Part shown: one piece after another, positions 1 through 6,418 of the stretch | Layout: each line of letters begins with the position of its first letter | How positions within the stretch are numbered: position 1 is the first letter of the stretch | Source of the DNA: Fidelibacterota bacterium | GTDB taxonomy: Bacteria; Marinisomatota; Marinisomatia; Marinisomatales; UBA1611 | Direction: 5' to 3' | NCBI GenBank assembly: GCA_002694025.1 | Contig: NZKX01000010.1 | Span: 2,867-9,785 of the forward strand | DNA length: 6,919 nt | The notes under the pieces: generated by a model | The model's database searches: none | Seen by the model: only the letters and a program-made list of their open reading frames with translations | What the model was told of the DNA's origin: nothing | Position numbers and translations under genes: made by a program

Positions 1-845
1 AGATTCTCATTAAAATGCGTATACAATATCATTATTCCCTGATTTTTTATTAATCTTTTAAGATTTCGAGTCTTTATCTGCTCAACGAACTCATAAAAGT
101 CTAGCTCTCCGGCTCGACCCCAAGGATTAATAAAACGTATAAATTCCCATGTTTTATTTCCATCTCTTAAAAGTAAAGGATTTATTAAGTTGTTATCATA
201 ATTGTAAATAGGATTTTCTACATGCTTATATTTTGTTTTTCTCATAAGCTTTTGAATAAAGAGCTTTGACAGAATTGAAAAGTTCTTTCTACCGTTTTGG
301 CCGATAACATGTGTTGCTTTTCCAGTCCATATAAATTCAATCCCGGAGTCATGAAATAAATCTGTGTGATAACAGGGGTGGGTTGGGTCATCACCATACA
401 TGTTGGGATAATCTCCAATTTTTTGATAGTTTAGATTTATTCCATGATTTACCCAAACAGGAATATTAAAATTGTATTTGGCTAAAACTTCAACTCCTCT
501 TTCTGCATAATTTCTTTTAAATCCTCCTTGATCAAAGTTTCCCCAAGAATGCAGGGTATCAATATGTTTAGACTCTAAATAAGATCTAATTATTGGCGCA
601 AAAGCAGTTTCTTTTTCAGTTATCCCTTCAAAATAAGAAAGTTGTTTCGAATTAGACCCATTAAAGAACCAAAAACTATTGCCCACTTCCAATCCAAGAC
701 CAAATCCGTATTTAGTCTTTTTATCACTATTAAGAAAGTCCATAAATTGTACAAAAGATTCTAATGATGAAGCATTGTCAATATCACTCGAAATAGACAA
801 TGCACATTTATAAGGGTAGGGAAACTTCCTTATTTTAACAGTCAT
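1..845 (-). CDS. Polysaccharide-deacetylase-like protein, 3'-truncated by window edge
   Basis: The frame is open from an ATG at 845 to the left edge; 281 complete codons are visible and no stop is reached. I recognise a NodB-like (carbohydrate esterase 4) fold by motif only. An N-terminal strand ends in SISSDID (residues 17-23, giving the Asp pair typical of motif 1), histidines follow in LHSWGNFDQGG (H99) and VNHG (H134), and the strand ILYTHF (H277) near the visible end resembles the closing LxH motif. In known members this fold removes N- or O-acetyl groups from glycans using a divalent metal. The canonical HxxxH zinc motif is not obvious, so this may be a divergent or non-catalytic relative. 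There is no signal peptide, which suggests a cytoplasmic location. It is the last visible gene of the glycan operon. Its ATG overlaps the acyltransferase stop (ATGA) and has no Shine-Dalgarno, which suggests translational coupling. Fold assignment is fairly likely; the activity is inferred. Confidence 0.7.
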   Translation of the reverse strand, partial: MTVKIRKFPYPYKCALSISSDIDNASSLESFVQFMDFLNSDKKTKYGFGLGLEVGNSFWFFNGSNSKQLSYFEGITEKETAFAPIIRSYLESKHIDTLHSWGNFDQGGFKRNYAERGVEVLAKYNFNIPVWVNHGINLNYQKIGDYPNMYGDDPTHPCYHTDLFHDSGIEFIWTGKATHVIGQNGRKNFSILSKLFIQKLMRKTKYKHVENPIYNYDNNLINPLLLRDGNKTWEFIRFINPWGRAGELDFYEFVEQIKTRNLKRLIKNQGIMILYTHFNEN

Positions 846-1357
846 TCTATATTTTTTATAAATTTTGCAGGATTTCCTGCGAAAACTGTGTTAGGAGGAA
901 CTTCGCATGTTACAACACTCCCTGCCCCAATCGATGAACCATCACCTATTTTTGCACCTGGTAAAATAATGGCATGAGCGCCTATCCTCACATTACTTCC
1001 AATATATACACTTTCTGCATGACCTGAATGTGGCTTATGAGGTTCTTGTTTTGAATATGAGAAAGCTTCTGTTGTTATAAAAACAAATGGCCCTATCATT
1101 GTGTTTTCTCCGACAAAGATTTTAGAATCTTTTCCGGCATATATATGCGCTCCAAAACCTATGGAGGTGTTTTTTTTAAAAAAAATATTTTCTGGGTGAT
1201 TCCCAAATCTTACAGTAGGATTAACATCTAAGTTATGATGGCTTCCTAAATTAGCTTTGGCCCAAACATTACCAGTTAGAAAGGAGGCTATTAGTAGATA
1301 AAACTGTTTCCAAAAATAAAATGAAAAAATAGCCTGCATTTTTTTCAACTTTTTCAT
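842..1357 (-). CDS. Left-handed beta-helix (hexapeptide repeat) O-acyltransferase
   Basis: This 171-residue protein resembles the maltose/colanic-acid acetyltransferase type (WcaF/WbbJ-like), which transfers an acetyl group from acetyl-CoA to a sugar hydroxyl. Imperfect hexapeptide turns with small or aliphatic residues every six positions occupy about residues 66-92 and 118-152 (VYIGSN, VRIGAH, AKIGDG, SSIGAG). The family's closing motif VFAGNPAKFIK follows at 158-168. A loop with H107, H110 and H113 sits between the two blocks, where the catalytic histidine is expected. Residues 11-30 are hydrophobic and may be membrane-associated. I chose the ATG at 1357 over the in-frame ATG at 1372 because GGAGGG (1370-1365) lies 7 bases before it and because it forms an ATGA overlap with the sulfotransferase stop. 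The length is normal for the family. It probably acetylates the glycan or a precursor; the acceptor is unknown. Confidence 0.88.
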   Translation of the reverse strand: MKKLKKMQAIFSFYFWKQFYLLIASFLTGNVWAKANLGSHHNLDVNPTVRFGNHPENIFFKKNTSIGFGAHIYAGKDSKIFVGENTMIGPFVFITTEAFSYSKQEPHKPHSGHAESVYIGSNVRIGAHAIILPGAKIGDGSSIGAGSVVTCEVPPNTVFAGNPAKFIKNIE

Positions 1358-2244
1358 TGTAGTACCCTCCATTTTGATAAATCTTTTTTTATTATTTGAG
1401 ATAATAGATTAATGTCATAACCAAAAAATTTATCCATTTTTAAAAGAAAGTTCTGTGGTAATTTATCAAGTGGTTGCTCTTTAACATTTAACTTATGGAT
1501 TTTACTCGCCACATTGAATCTAGTTCTTACATTAAGCTTTTTTTTAATAGAAGATGCATAATTCGTTAACTTGGTAAGAGTTTCATTTTTTATCCTTTGA
1601 GATTTATTATATAAAGGAAAACTGATAGGTACTTCTTTTTTTAATTTTAAAAATTTCAGAACTTTATTGTATTCAAGTTTTGTAGAGTTTTTAAATTCAT
1701 CGTACATGATGAAATGTATGTTTTCCGGCGAAATGTGAGATATAACTCTTTCAATTTGTTGCCCTATTTTTGCAATATCACCATATAGGATCAGTTGTTG
1801 GTCAATACAACCTTTAGGAATTTTTTTCCCTGCTTTTCTGTTTTCTTCTAAAAGCCACGCTTTTTGAAAATTAGTTTCCGTTTCTCCAAAAACTTTTAAT
1901 GCTACTTGATGAAAAGATTGAGCGATCTCAATGGGGTTTCTAACCATAACAATAAATTTTGAATCTTTATCGTAATCATATATGTTTTCTACAGCAACCT
2001 TTGAAAAAAGATACAATGTAGAAGACTCTCCAACAGCTTTAGTTTTTTTGTCACCATGGGAAAAACAACTTAAATATTCTTGCTTATTTCGGATACCACC
2101 ATTTTCAATATCTGTACTGAAATAATGTGGTTCTTTTGGTATAGACATAGTTATTTGCGAATGAGTACTCAAGTAATTATGAAGAGAGGTTGTTCCGCAT
2201 TTGGGAGCACCTATTATAAAGAAAGTGGGTTTTAATAAAGCCAT
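1354..2244 (-). CDS. PAPS-dependent sulfotransferase family protein
   Basis: This 296-residue protein belongs to the P-loop sulfotransferase superfamily, which transfers sulfate from 3'-phosphoadenosine-5'-phosphosulfate to an acceptor hydroxyl or amine. The 5'-phosphosulfate loop is GAPKCGTTSL (residues 12-21, with K15 as the phosphosulfate-contacting lysine). KEPHYF follows at 37-42, GESSTLY at 72-78, and the 3'-phosphate-binding segment VRNPIEIAQS at 101-110 (R102 and S110). The N-terminal half therefore carries every cofactor motif. The C-terminal half (about 200-296) is lysine-rich and less conserved, as expected for the acceptor-binding side. It starts five bases after the flippase stop, with no clear Shine-Dalgarno, and ends in an ATGA overlap with the O-acyltransferase. 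Its position in a glycan-export operon points to a carbohydrate acceptor. The family is secure, but the substrate is inference. No PAPS-synthesis genes are visible here. Confidence 0.93.
   Translation of the reverse strand: MALLKPTFFIIGAPKCGTTSLHNYLSTHSQITMSIPKEPHYFSTDIENGGIRNKQEYLSCFSHGDKKTKAVGESSTLYLFSKVAVENIYDYDKDSKFIVMVRNPIEIAQSFHQVALKVFGETETNFQKAWLLEENRKAGKKIPKGCIDQQLILYGDIAKIGQQIERVISHISPENIHFIMYDEFKNSTKLEYNKVLKFLKLKKEVPISFPLYNKSQRIKNETLTKLTNYASSIKKKLNVRTRFNVASKIHKLNVKEQPLDKLPQNFLLKMDKFFGYDINLLSQIIKKDLSKWRVLQ
1365..1370 (-). promoter_or_regulatory. Shine-Dalgarno GGAGGG for the O-acyltransferase
   Basis: On the minus strand GGAGGG is followed by 7 bases and then ATG at 1357, which is ideal spacing. 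The site lies inside the last codons of the sulfotransferase (Trp-Arg-Val). It also overlaps the upstream in-frame ATG at 1372-1370, so it cannot serve that ATG. It is the strongest ribosome binding site in the operon and decides the start of this gene. Confidence 0.85.
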
Positions 2245-2249
2245 AATTG

Positions 2250-3671
2250 TTAAGAAATGATTTTATTTAAACTTTCCATATTTATTATTTTAAAGTGAAT
2301 TATTGTCGCAATATAAATAAACATCATTATTATATTAATTATAGAAGAGTCTTCATAAGCTGAAAAACCTATGTAACTAAAAATTAATAATAAAAATATA
2401 ATAGATAAATTTTTTAACTCAAGTTTGACTGATATCAAGTATCTATTTATAAAGAACATTAATGAAGCCATAAGCCCAAAAGATATACACGTTGCATATG
2501 CAGCTCCTATGGCTCCATAGAATGGAATAAAATAAAAGCATAGTCCAATATTGGAAATCGCTCCAAAAAGCCTTGTCCATGCTGCATACCTTGGCCGGTT
2601 TTTCAGAAAAACTCCTGGAGTTTGAAGATGGTAAAATCCATAAAAAAAATACCCCAAACCTATCCATGGGACAATATGTAGAGATTCAAAAAATTCAGCT
2701 CCAAAAAAAGTTATACCAAACAAACTAGTCTTCATTAAATCATCTGCCCAAAAAAGCAACAATAACCAAATAAAACCAAGTATGGCCAAAACAATACTAT
2801 TTATTCTTGGGTAAATTTTACTTTGATAATTAAAATTTTTCTCTAGAAAGTAGGGCTGCCACCCCATGTTGAAACCATTTACAACTAGAAGCATTAAAAC
2901 TCCTATTTTATAGCCTGCATTATAAATACCTACAGTTTCAAGGTTTGTTAAATTCTTCAATATATACCTATCTGCGACTTCCATTGCCATAGCAAACAGA
3001 CCTGCTGGAAGAAATGGTAAGGCAAAAGATATAAGAGCTTTCCATTTAGCAATAGATAAACTAGAAAATTCAAATCTTTGATAAATAAAGGGAAGAACTA
3101 AAATAAATATTGTTGATGAGGCAATTAAATTACTTACAAAAATACTCCCAATGTTCATTTTTAAAGCGATAATAAAAACCAAATTACATATCAGAGTAAT
3201 CCCTACATTCAAAAAGCTAAGGAATATAAAGAGTCGTGGACGATTTTCTGCTCTTAAAGCAAGCATTGGGATGGACCATATAGTATCAAAAAAAATTATC
3301 ATCCCCATTATTGCAACATATGAAGGGTTTGAAACTCCAAAAAAAATAAGGGATAGACTTTCTCTGAAAAGATAAAATAGTATCAAGAAAGGGACACCCG
3401 ATATAAAAAGAGAAAAGGTAACGTTTGTCATAATGATGATACGGTCTTTTTTTTCTGCGGGTACATAGTTTTTCAAAAAAGCTGCGCCCATTCCGTAGCG
3501 TACTACTATATTTATTAGAGGTACAAATGTATAAAAAAGAGCTACTATGCCATATTCTTTTGGGGTAAAATGATTTGTATAAAGTGGCAAGAGTAAAAAA
3601 GTTACTACCCGGGTTATAATATGGCCAAAACCATATATAAGAGATTGTTTTCCCAAGAGCTTTATAGACAT
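2250..3671 (-). CDS. Wzx-type polysaccharide/oligosaccharide flippase (MOP superfamily)
   Basis: This 473-residue, very hydrophobic inner-membrane protein has about 12-14 predicted transmembrane segments, the first at about residues 11-30 and the last at about 444-460. It fits the polysaccharide biosynthesis/export family (RfbX/Wzx), which flips undecaprenyl-linked repeat units to the periplasmic face. Typical landmarks are the N-terminal KQSLIYGFG segment, the early TPKEYGIVALF motif (36-46), the central EVADRYILKNLTNLETVGIY segment (231-250) with following NAGYKIG, and YGAIGAAYAT (385-394) in the C-terminal half. Length is typical of the family. The ATG lies one base after the stop of the GNAT-like gene and has no Shine-Dalgarno, so it is probably translated by coupling. 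Four 8-base homopolymer runs fall in its coding sequence. A teichoic-acid or exopolysaccharide transporter is an alternative reading, but the family is the same. Confidence 0.92.
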   Translation of the reverse strand: MSIKLLGKQSLIYGFGHIITRVVTFLLLPLYTNHFTPKEYGIVALFYTFVPLINIVVRYGMGAAFLKNYVPAEKKDRIIIMTNVTFSLFISGVPFLILFYLFRESLSLIFFGVSNPSYVAIMGMIIFFDTIWSIPMLALRAENRPRLFIFLSFLNVGITLICNLVFIIALKMNIGSIFVSNLIASSTIFILVLPFIYQRFEFSSLSIAKWKALISFALPFLPAGLFAMAMEVADRYILKNLTNLETVGIYNAGYKIGVLMLLVVNGFNMGWQPYFLEKNFNYQSKIYPRINSIVLAILGFIWLLLLFWADDLMKTSLFGITFFGAEFFESLHIVPWIGLGYFFYGFYHLQTPGVFLKNRPRYAAWTRLFGAISNIGLCFYFIPFYGAIGAAYATCISFGLMASLMFFINRYLISVKLELKNLSIIFLLLIFSYIGFSAYEDSSIINIIMMFIYIATIIHFKIINMESLNKIIS

Positions 3672-3672
3672 T

Positions 3673-4641
3673 TTAATAATCTAGATTTAATTCAATTGTA
3701 TCTCTAAATATGCCACTTGCACCAAAATTCTCTTTAAACCTGCCTAGACCCATATTTGGTTCTCCGTTAATCGTAAAAATACCAAAATCAAAAATCTGAA
3801 ACTTAAATTTTATAGCCCATTCAAAAATATGATAAAAAAGCAGGTTAACAGCTCTTAGTTCGGAAAAGCGTTCATCATGACTAATATAAAAAGCCAGTAG
3901 CACCCGCTGATTAATTTGGAATGTTACCACTCCTGCAATCATTTGTTCATCTAAAAAGGCAGAAAATAATTTAATTTTTTTGGGGAACAAGTTAAAAAGT
4001 TGTTTCAGCTCTCCAAGTGTATGAGTCGGACTAACTCCATGCCGTATTTCTAGATTGTTTTTTAGAATTGTGTAAAAAGCTTCAATATCTTTCGACTCCT
4101 TAACTATTATATTCTTTTCTATAGCTTTTCTCACGGCTCTTAAATGCGAAGGGCGAAATTTCTTTTTTGTTTTTTCAATTGTTTTTTCTAAAAATAATAT
4201 ACTTGTAATCTCTCTCTTAGAATATTTAAAACCATGCTTAAAAAAGCTATATTCCATATAATTTGACAGTCTTCTTTGATATAGATTCGGAGGTAAGTTT
4301 ATTTTAATAGATTGGAACTTTTTCCCTTTGGCATATTTAATTAGCTGCTCTCCAAGGCAAAGGGCATCTGCAATAGAAAGATTTTCGGGTAAACTGAAAG
4401 ATCCAACCGTCGCTCCTGGATGAGAAAATAATATTTTCTTCCCATCAATAATTTGTTCAACTGCAGGAAATAAAGAAAACAGCTTACCTTTTTTCCTTAC
4501 TAATATACTATGATCATTAAACCTGCTATTAGGATGGTAGTTAAGAAAAGATCTTAAATGAAAAAGAGTTCCATTATTTGTTTTTGGCACAAAAAAGTCC
4601 CAAATTTTTTCTTCAAACGGTCGAAAACGTGAAAGTTCCAA
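3673..4641 (-). CDS. GNAT/FemAB-like (BioF2-type) acyltransferase
   Basis: This 322-residue protein looks like a tandem GNAT-fold member of the FemAB/BioF2 group (Pfam Acetyltransf_6 type). The first half (about 1-150) contains NNGTLFHLRSFLNYHP (22-37). A basic segment, KKKFRPSHLRAVRKA (159-173), links to the second half, which has AFLDEQMIAGVVTFQ (228-242) and the characteristic FDFGIFTINGEPNMGLGRFK (284-303) followed by ENFGASG. Relatives transfer amino acids or acyl groups to peptidoglycan or sugar acceptors and often occur in capsule or exopolysaccharide loci. No signal peptide is seen. It is the first gene of the glycan operon. The start is a TTG at 4641-4639: the frame is open back to a TAA at 4726-4728 but contains no ATG, GTG, CTG, ATT or other TTG, and the next in-frame Met is residue 129. 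The upstream bases are purine-rich (AGAAGTAGA) but give no strong Shine-Dalgarno. Donor and acceptor are unknown. Confidence 0.85.
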   Translation of the reverse strand: MELSRFRPFEEKIWDFFVPKTNNGTLFHLRSFLNYHPNSRFNDHSILVRKKGKLFSLFPAVEQIIDGKKILFSHPGATVGSFSLPENLSIADALCLGEQLIKYAKGKKFQSIKINLPPNLYQRRLSNYMEYSFFKHGFKYSKREITSILFLEKTIEKTKKKFRPSHLRAVRKAIEKNIIVKESKDIEAFYTILKNNLEIRHGVSPTHTLGELKQLFNLFPKKIKLFSAFLDEQMIAGVVTFQINQRVLLAFYISHDERFSELRAVNLLFYHIFEWAIKFKFQIFDFGIFTINGEPNMGLGRFKENFGASGIFRDTIELNLDY

Positions 4642-4758
4642 TATTCTACTTCTTTTTAGAGAAAAATTAACATTTTCATTTGTTAAATTTAAGTTATAGT
4701 TATTTGATGATGTCTGAACTAGATTTTAATTTGAATATATAATTTAAAGGATAAAAAA
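4642..4758. promoter_or_regulatory. Divergent intergenic promoter region between the glycan operon and eno
   Basis: This 117-base, very AT-rich region separates two outward-reading units, so it should hold a promoter for each. For eno, a possible sigma70-like pair is TTTTCA (4673-4678) and TATAGT (4695-4700) with a 16-base spacer. A perfect TATAAT at 4738-4743 is an alternative, but it sits too close to the eno Shine-Dalgarno to give a leader containing it. On the minus strand, TATAAC (4699-4694) could be a -10 for the glycan operon. A tandem AGTTAT repeat occupies 4692-4703. The promoter elements are guesses from consensus in AT-rich DNA; only the need for promoters here is well supported. 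Confidence 0.45.
4746..4751 (+). promoter_or_regulatory. Shine-Dalgarno AAAGGA for eno
   Basis: AAAGGA is followed by 7 bases and then the TTG start at 4759. It supports that non-ATG start, which also gives the expected enolase N-terminus. Confidence 0.75.
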
Positions 4759-6051
4759 TTGAATACTGCTATTGAAAATCTGGTCGCCCGAGAAATTCTA
4801 GACTCAAGGGGAAATCCCACTGTTGAGGTTGACATAACAACAAAATCTGGTACTTTTGCACGAGCTTCCGTTCCATCAGGAGCATCAACAGGCGAATATG
4901 AGGCAATTGAGCTAAGAGATAAAAATAAAAGAAGATATCTTGGGAAAGGCGTCAAAAACGTGGTAAATAATATAAATACAATAATTGCTTCTAAGTTGAA
5001 GGGATTTGATGTTACCAAGCAAAAAGAAGCAGATAAATTATTAATTGAAATTGATGGAACTGAAAACAAGTCACAATTAGGAGCGAATGCTATTTTAGGC
5101 ACTTCTATGGCCATTGCACATGCCGGGGCAAAAGAATCGGGAATGCAACTTTTCCAATATTTAAATGATCATAATCAGAAATTGCTACCAGTTCCAATGA
5201 TGAATATTTTAAATGGCGGGAGCCATGCTGATAATTCTGTTGATATTCAAGAATTTATGGTAATGCCTTTTGGGGCAAATTCGTTTTCTGAATCCTTGCA
5301 GATGGGGACAGAAATTTTTCACTATCTTAAAACAGTATTAAAGAAAAAAGGAATGGCTACTTCTGTTGGAGATGAAGGTGGTTTTGCCCCAAACCTTAGA
5401 TCTAATGAAGAAGCAGTTGAAGTAATACTTGAGGCAATTGAAAAGGCAGGTTTAAAACCGGCTTCGGATATTTATATTGCTTTAGATGTAGCTGCAAGCG
5501 AACTATTCAAAGATAATAAATACAATCTTTATTCAGAAAATAAAAAATTGGATTCTGATGATATGGTAGAATTTCTTGGCAATTTAATTAAGAAATACCC
5601 CATTATATCTATAGAAGATGGTTTAGATGAAAATGATTGGGAAGGCTGGGCTTATTTAAATGATAGGTTTGGTGAGAAAGTTCAAATTGTGGGTGATGAT
5701 TTAACTGTAACAAATATAAAAAGATTAGATCGCGCAATAAATGAAAAAAGCATGAATGCCATTCTAATAAAGTTAAATCAAATTGGAACGGTTACCGAAA
5801 CTATCGATACTGTTAATAAGGCTCGATCAGCAGGATACGCCGCAATAATATCTCACAGGTCAGGTGAAACAGAAGATACTACCATAGCAGATTTGTCAGT
5901 TGCAATGGGAATGGGGCAAATTAAAACAGGATCAGCATCAAGAACGGATAGAGTCTGCAAATATAATCAATTATTACGGATTGAAGAAATACTTGGAGAT
6001 AAGGCTGGTTTTGCCAATATAAATAGTCTAGGGCATGTTAAAAATGGCTAG
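4759..6051 (+). CDS. eno: Enolase (phosphopyruvate hydratase)
   Basis: This 430-residue protein has the normal bacterial length and interconverts 2-phosphoglycerate and phosphoenolpyruvate in glycolysis and gluconeogenesis, in the cytoplasm. The N-terminal motif [15 protein letters not shown] is at 10-24, the flexible loop [13 protein letters not shown] at 37-49 and [16 protein letters not shown] at 151-166. Predicted active-site residues are all present: E165 and E206 (in GDEGG), metal ligands D243, E286 (SIEDG) and D313 (GDDL), catalytic K338 (IKLNQ), S365-H366-R367-S368, and K389 in [12 protein letters not shown]. The start is TTG at 4759, backed by AAAGGA 7 bases upstream and by the standard N-terminus. 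The serine-alanine form of the KTGS motif is common in the Bacteroidetes/Chlorobi group, an inference used for the lineage guess. It overlaps the start of the FtsB-like gene and is probably cotranscribed with it. Confidence 0.98.
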   Translation: MNTAIENLVAREILDSRGNPTVEVDITTKSGTFARASVPSGASTGEYEAIELRDKNKRRYLGKGVKNVVNNINTIIASKLKGFDVTKQKEADKLLIEIDGTENKSQLGANAILGTSMAIAHAGAKESGMQLFQYLNDHNQKLLPVPMMNILNGGSHADNSVDIQEFMVMPFGANSFSESLQMGTEIFHYLKTVLKKKGMATSVGDEGGFAPNLRSNEEAVEVILEAIEKAGLKPASDIYIALDVAASELFKDNKYNLYSENKKLDSDDMVEFLGNLIKKYPIISIEDGLDENDWEGWAYLNDRFGEKVQIVGDDLTVTNIKRLDRAINEKSMNAILIKLNQIGTVTETIDTVNKARSAGYAAIISHRSGETEDTTIADLSVAMGMGQIKTGSASRTDRVCKYNQLLRIEEILGDKAGFANINSLGHVKNG

Positions 6052-6415
6052 GTTTCAAAAAATGAAAAGAAAAAGCCAGAAGAAAATTCTCCAAAAACAA
6101 ATTGATGAAACTCAAAAAAAACTTGTTCGAGCCTCGCTTGGATTGATTGGATTATTAATGTTTTTAACCTTTATTTTTGGCGATCATGGATTATTACAGC
6201 TGTATAAATTGAAAAAAGAAAAAAACAAAATTCAAAAACACATTAGTAACATCAGAGAAGAAAAAGAGGAGCTTGTCTTAGAAAAACATCGTCTAGAAAA
6301 TGATATGGAGTACATCGAAAAACTAGCTAGAGAAAAATATCGGATGGCGAAACCAGGCGAAAAAGTTTTTAAAGTTATAAAAGATATTAAGAAAGAGAAA
6401 AAGAATGATCCTTGA
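6044..6415 (+). CDS. ftsB: FtsB/DivIC-type septum formation initiator
   Basis: This is a small bitopic divisome protein. In characterised bacteria FtsB bridges FtsL and FtsQ (DivIC with DivIB/FtsL) and helps activate septal peptidoglycan synthesis. From the ATG at 6044 it has 123 residues: a strongly basic cytoplasmic N-terminus (about 1-29), one membrane segment (about 32-46, [14 protein letters not shown]), the family [15 protein letters not shown] junction, a coiled coil (about 52-88) and the signature [21 protein letters not shown] (about 86-106). A lysine-rich tail follows. Three in-frame ATGs are possible: 6035, 6044 and 6062. I prefer 6044 because AGGG at 6030-6033 lies 10 bases upstream, whereas it is only one base from 6035; 6062 has AGG about 9 bases upstream and cannot be excluded. 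The 6044 start overlaps the eno stop by 8 bases, so the pair is probably coupled. eno followed by ftsB is a known arrangement in several bacterial groups. Confidence 0.9.
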   Translation: MARFQKMKRKSQKKILQKQIDETQKKLVRASLGLIGLLMFLTFIFGDHGLLQLYKLKKEKNKIQKHISNIREEKEELVLEKHRLENDMEYIEKLAREKYRMAKPGEKVFKVIKDIKKEKKNDP

Positions 6416-6418
6416 ATT

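Noticed and set aside
1170..1185. The T8A8 palindrome as a terminator or protein-binding site
   Set aside because: It lies in the middle of the acyltransferase coding sequence, encodes Phe and Lys codons in frame, has no GC stem, and similar runs are common nearby.
2443..2667. A 74-codon minus-strand open frame inside the flippase gene
   Set aside because: It lies wholly within a well-supported membrane protein in another frame, has no recognisable domain and no good ribosome binding site.
3151..3375. A 74-codon plus-strand open frame antisense to the flippase
   Set aside because: It is antisense to a solid gene, its composition reflects the complement of hydrophobic codons, and no family is recognisable.
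4656..4679. A seven-residue minus-strand open frame (MKMLIFL) just before the FemAB-like gene, possibly a leader peptide
   Set aside because: There is no Shine-Dalgarno, no runs of a regulatory amino acid and no attenuator-like hairpin; a short frame of this size is expected by chance in AT-rich DNA.
4738..4743. A perfect TATAAT as the main eno promoter -10
   Set aside because: Transcription would begin at or within the Shine-Dalgarno at 4746-4751, so the message would lack a working ribosome binding site. It was kept only as an alternative inside the regulatory region.
4719..5114. A 131-codon minus-strand open frame antisense to the start of eno
   Set aside because: It is the complement of conserved enolase codons, low in complexity and rich in Ser, Phe and Leu, with no domain.
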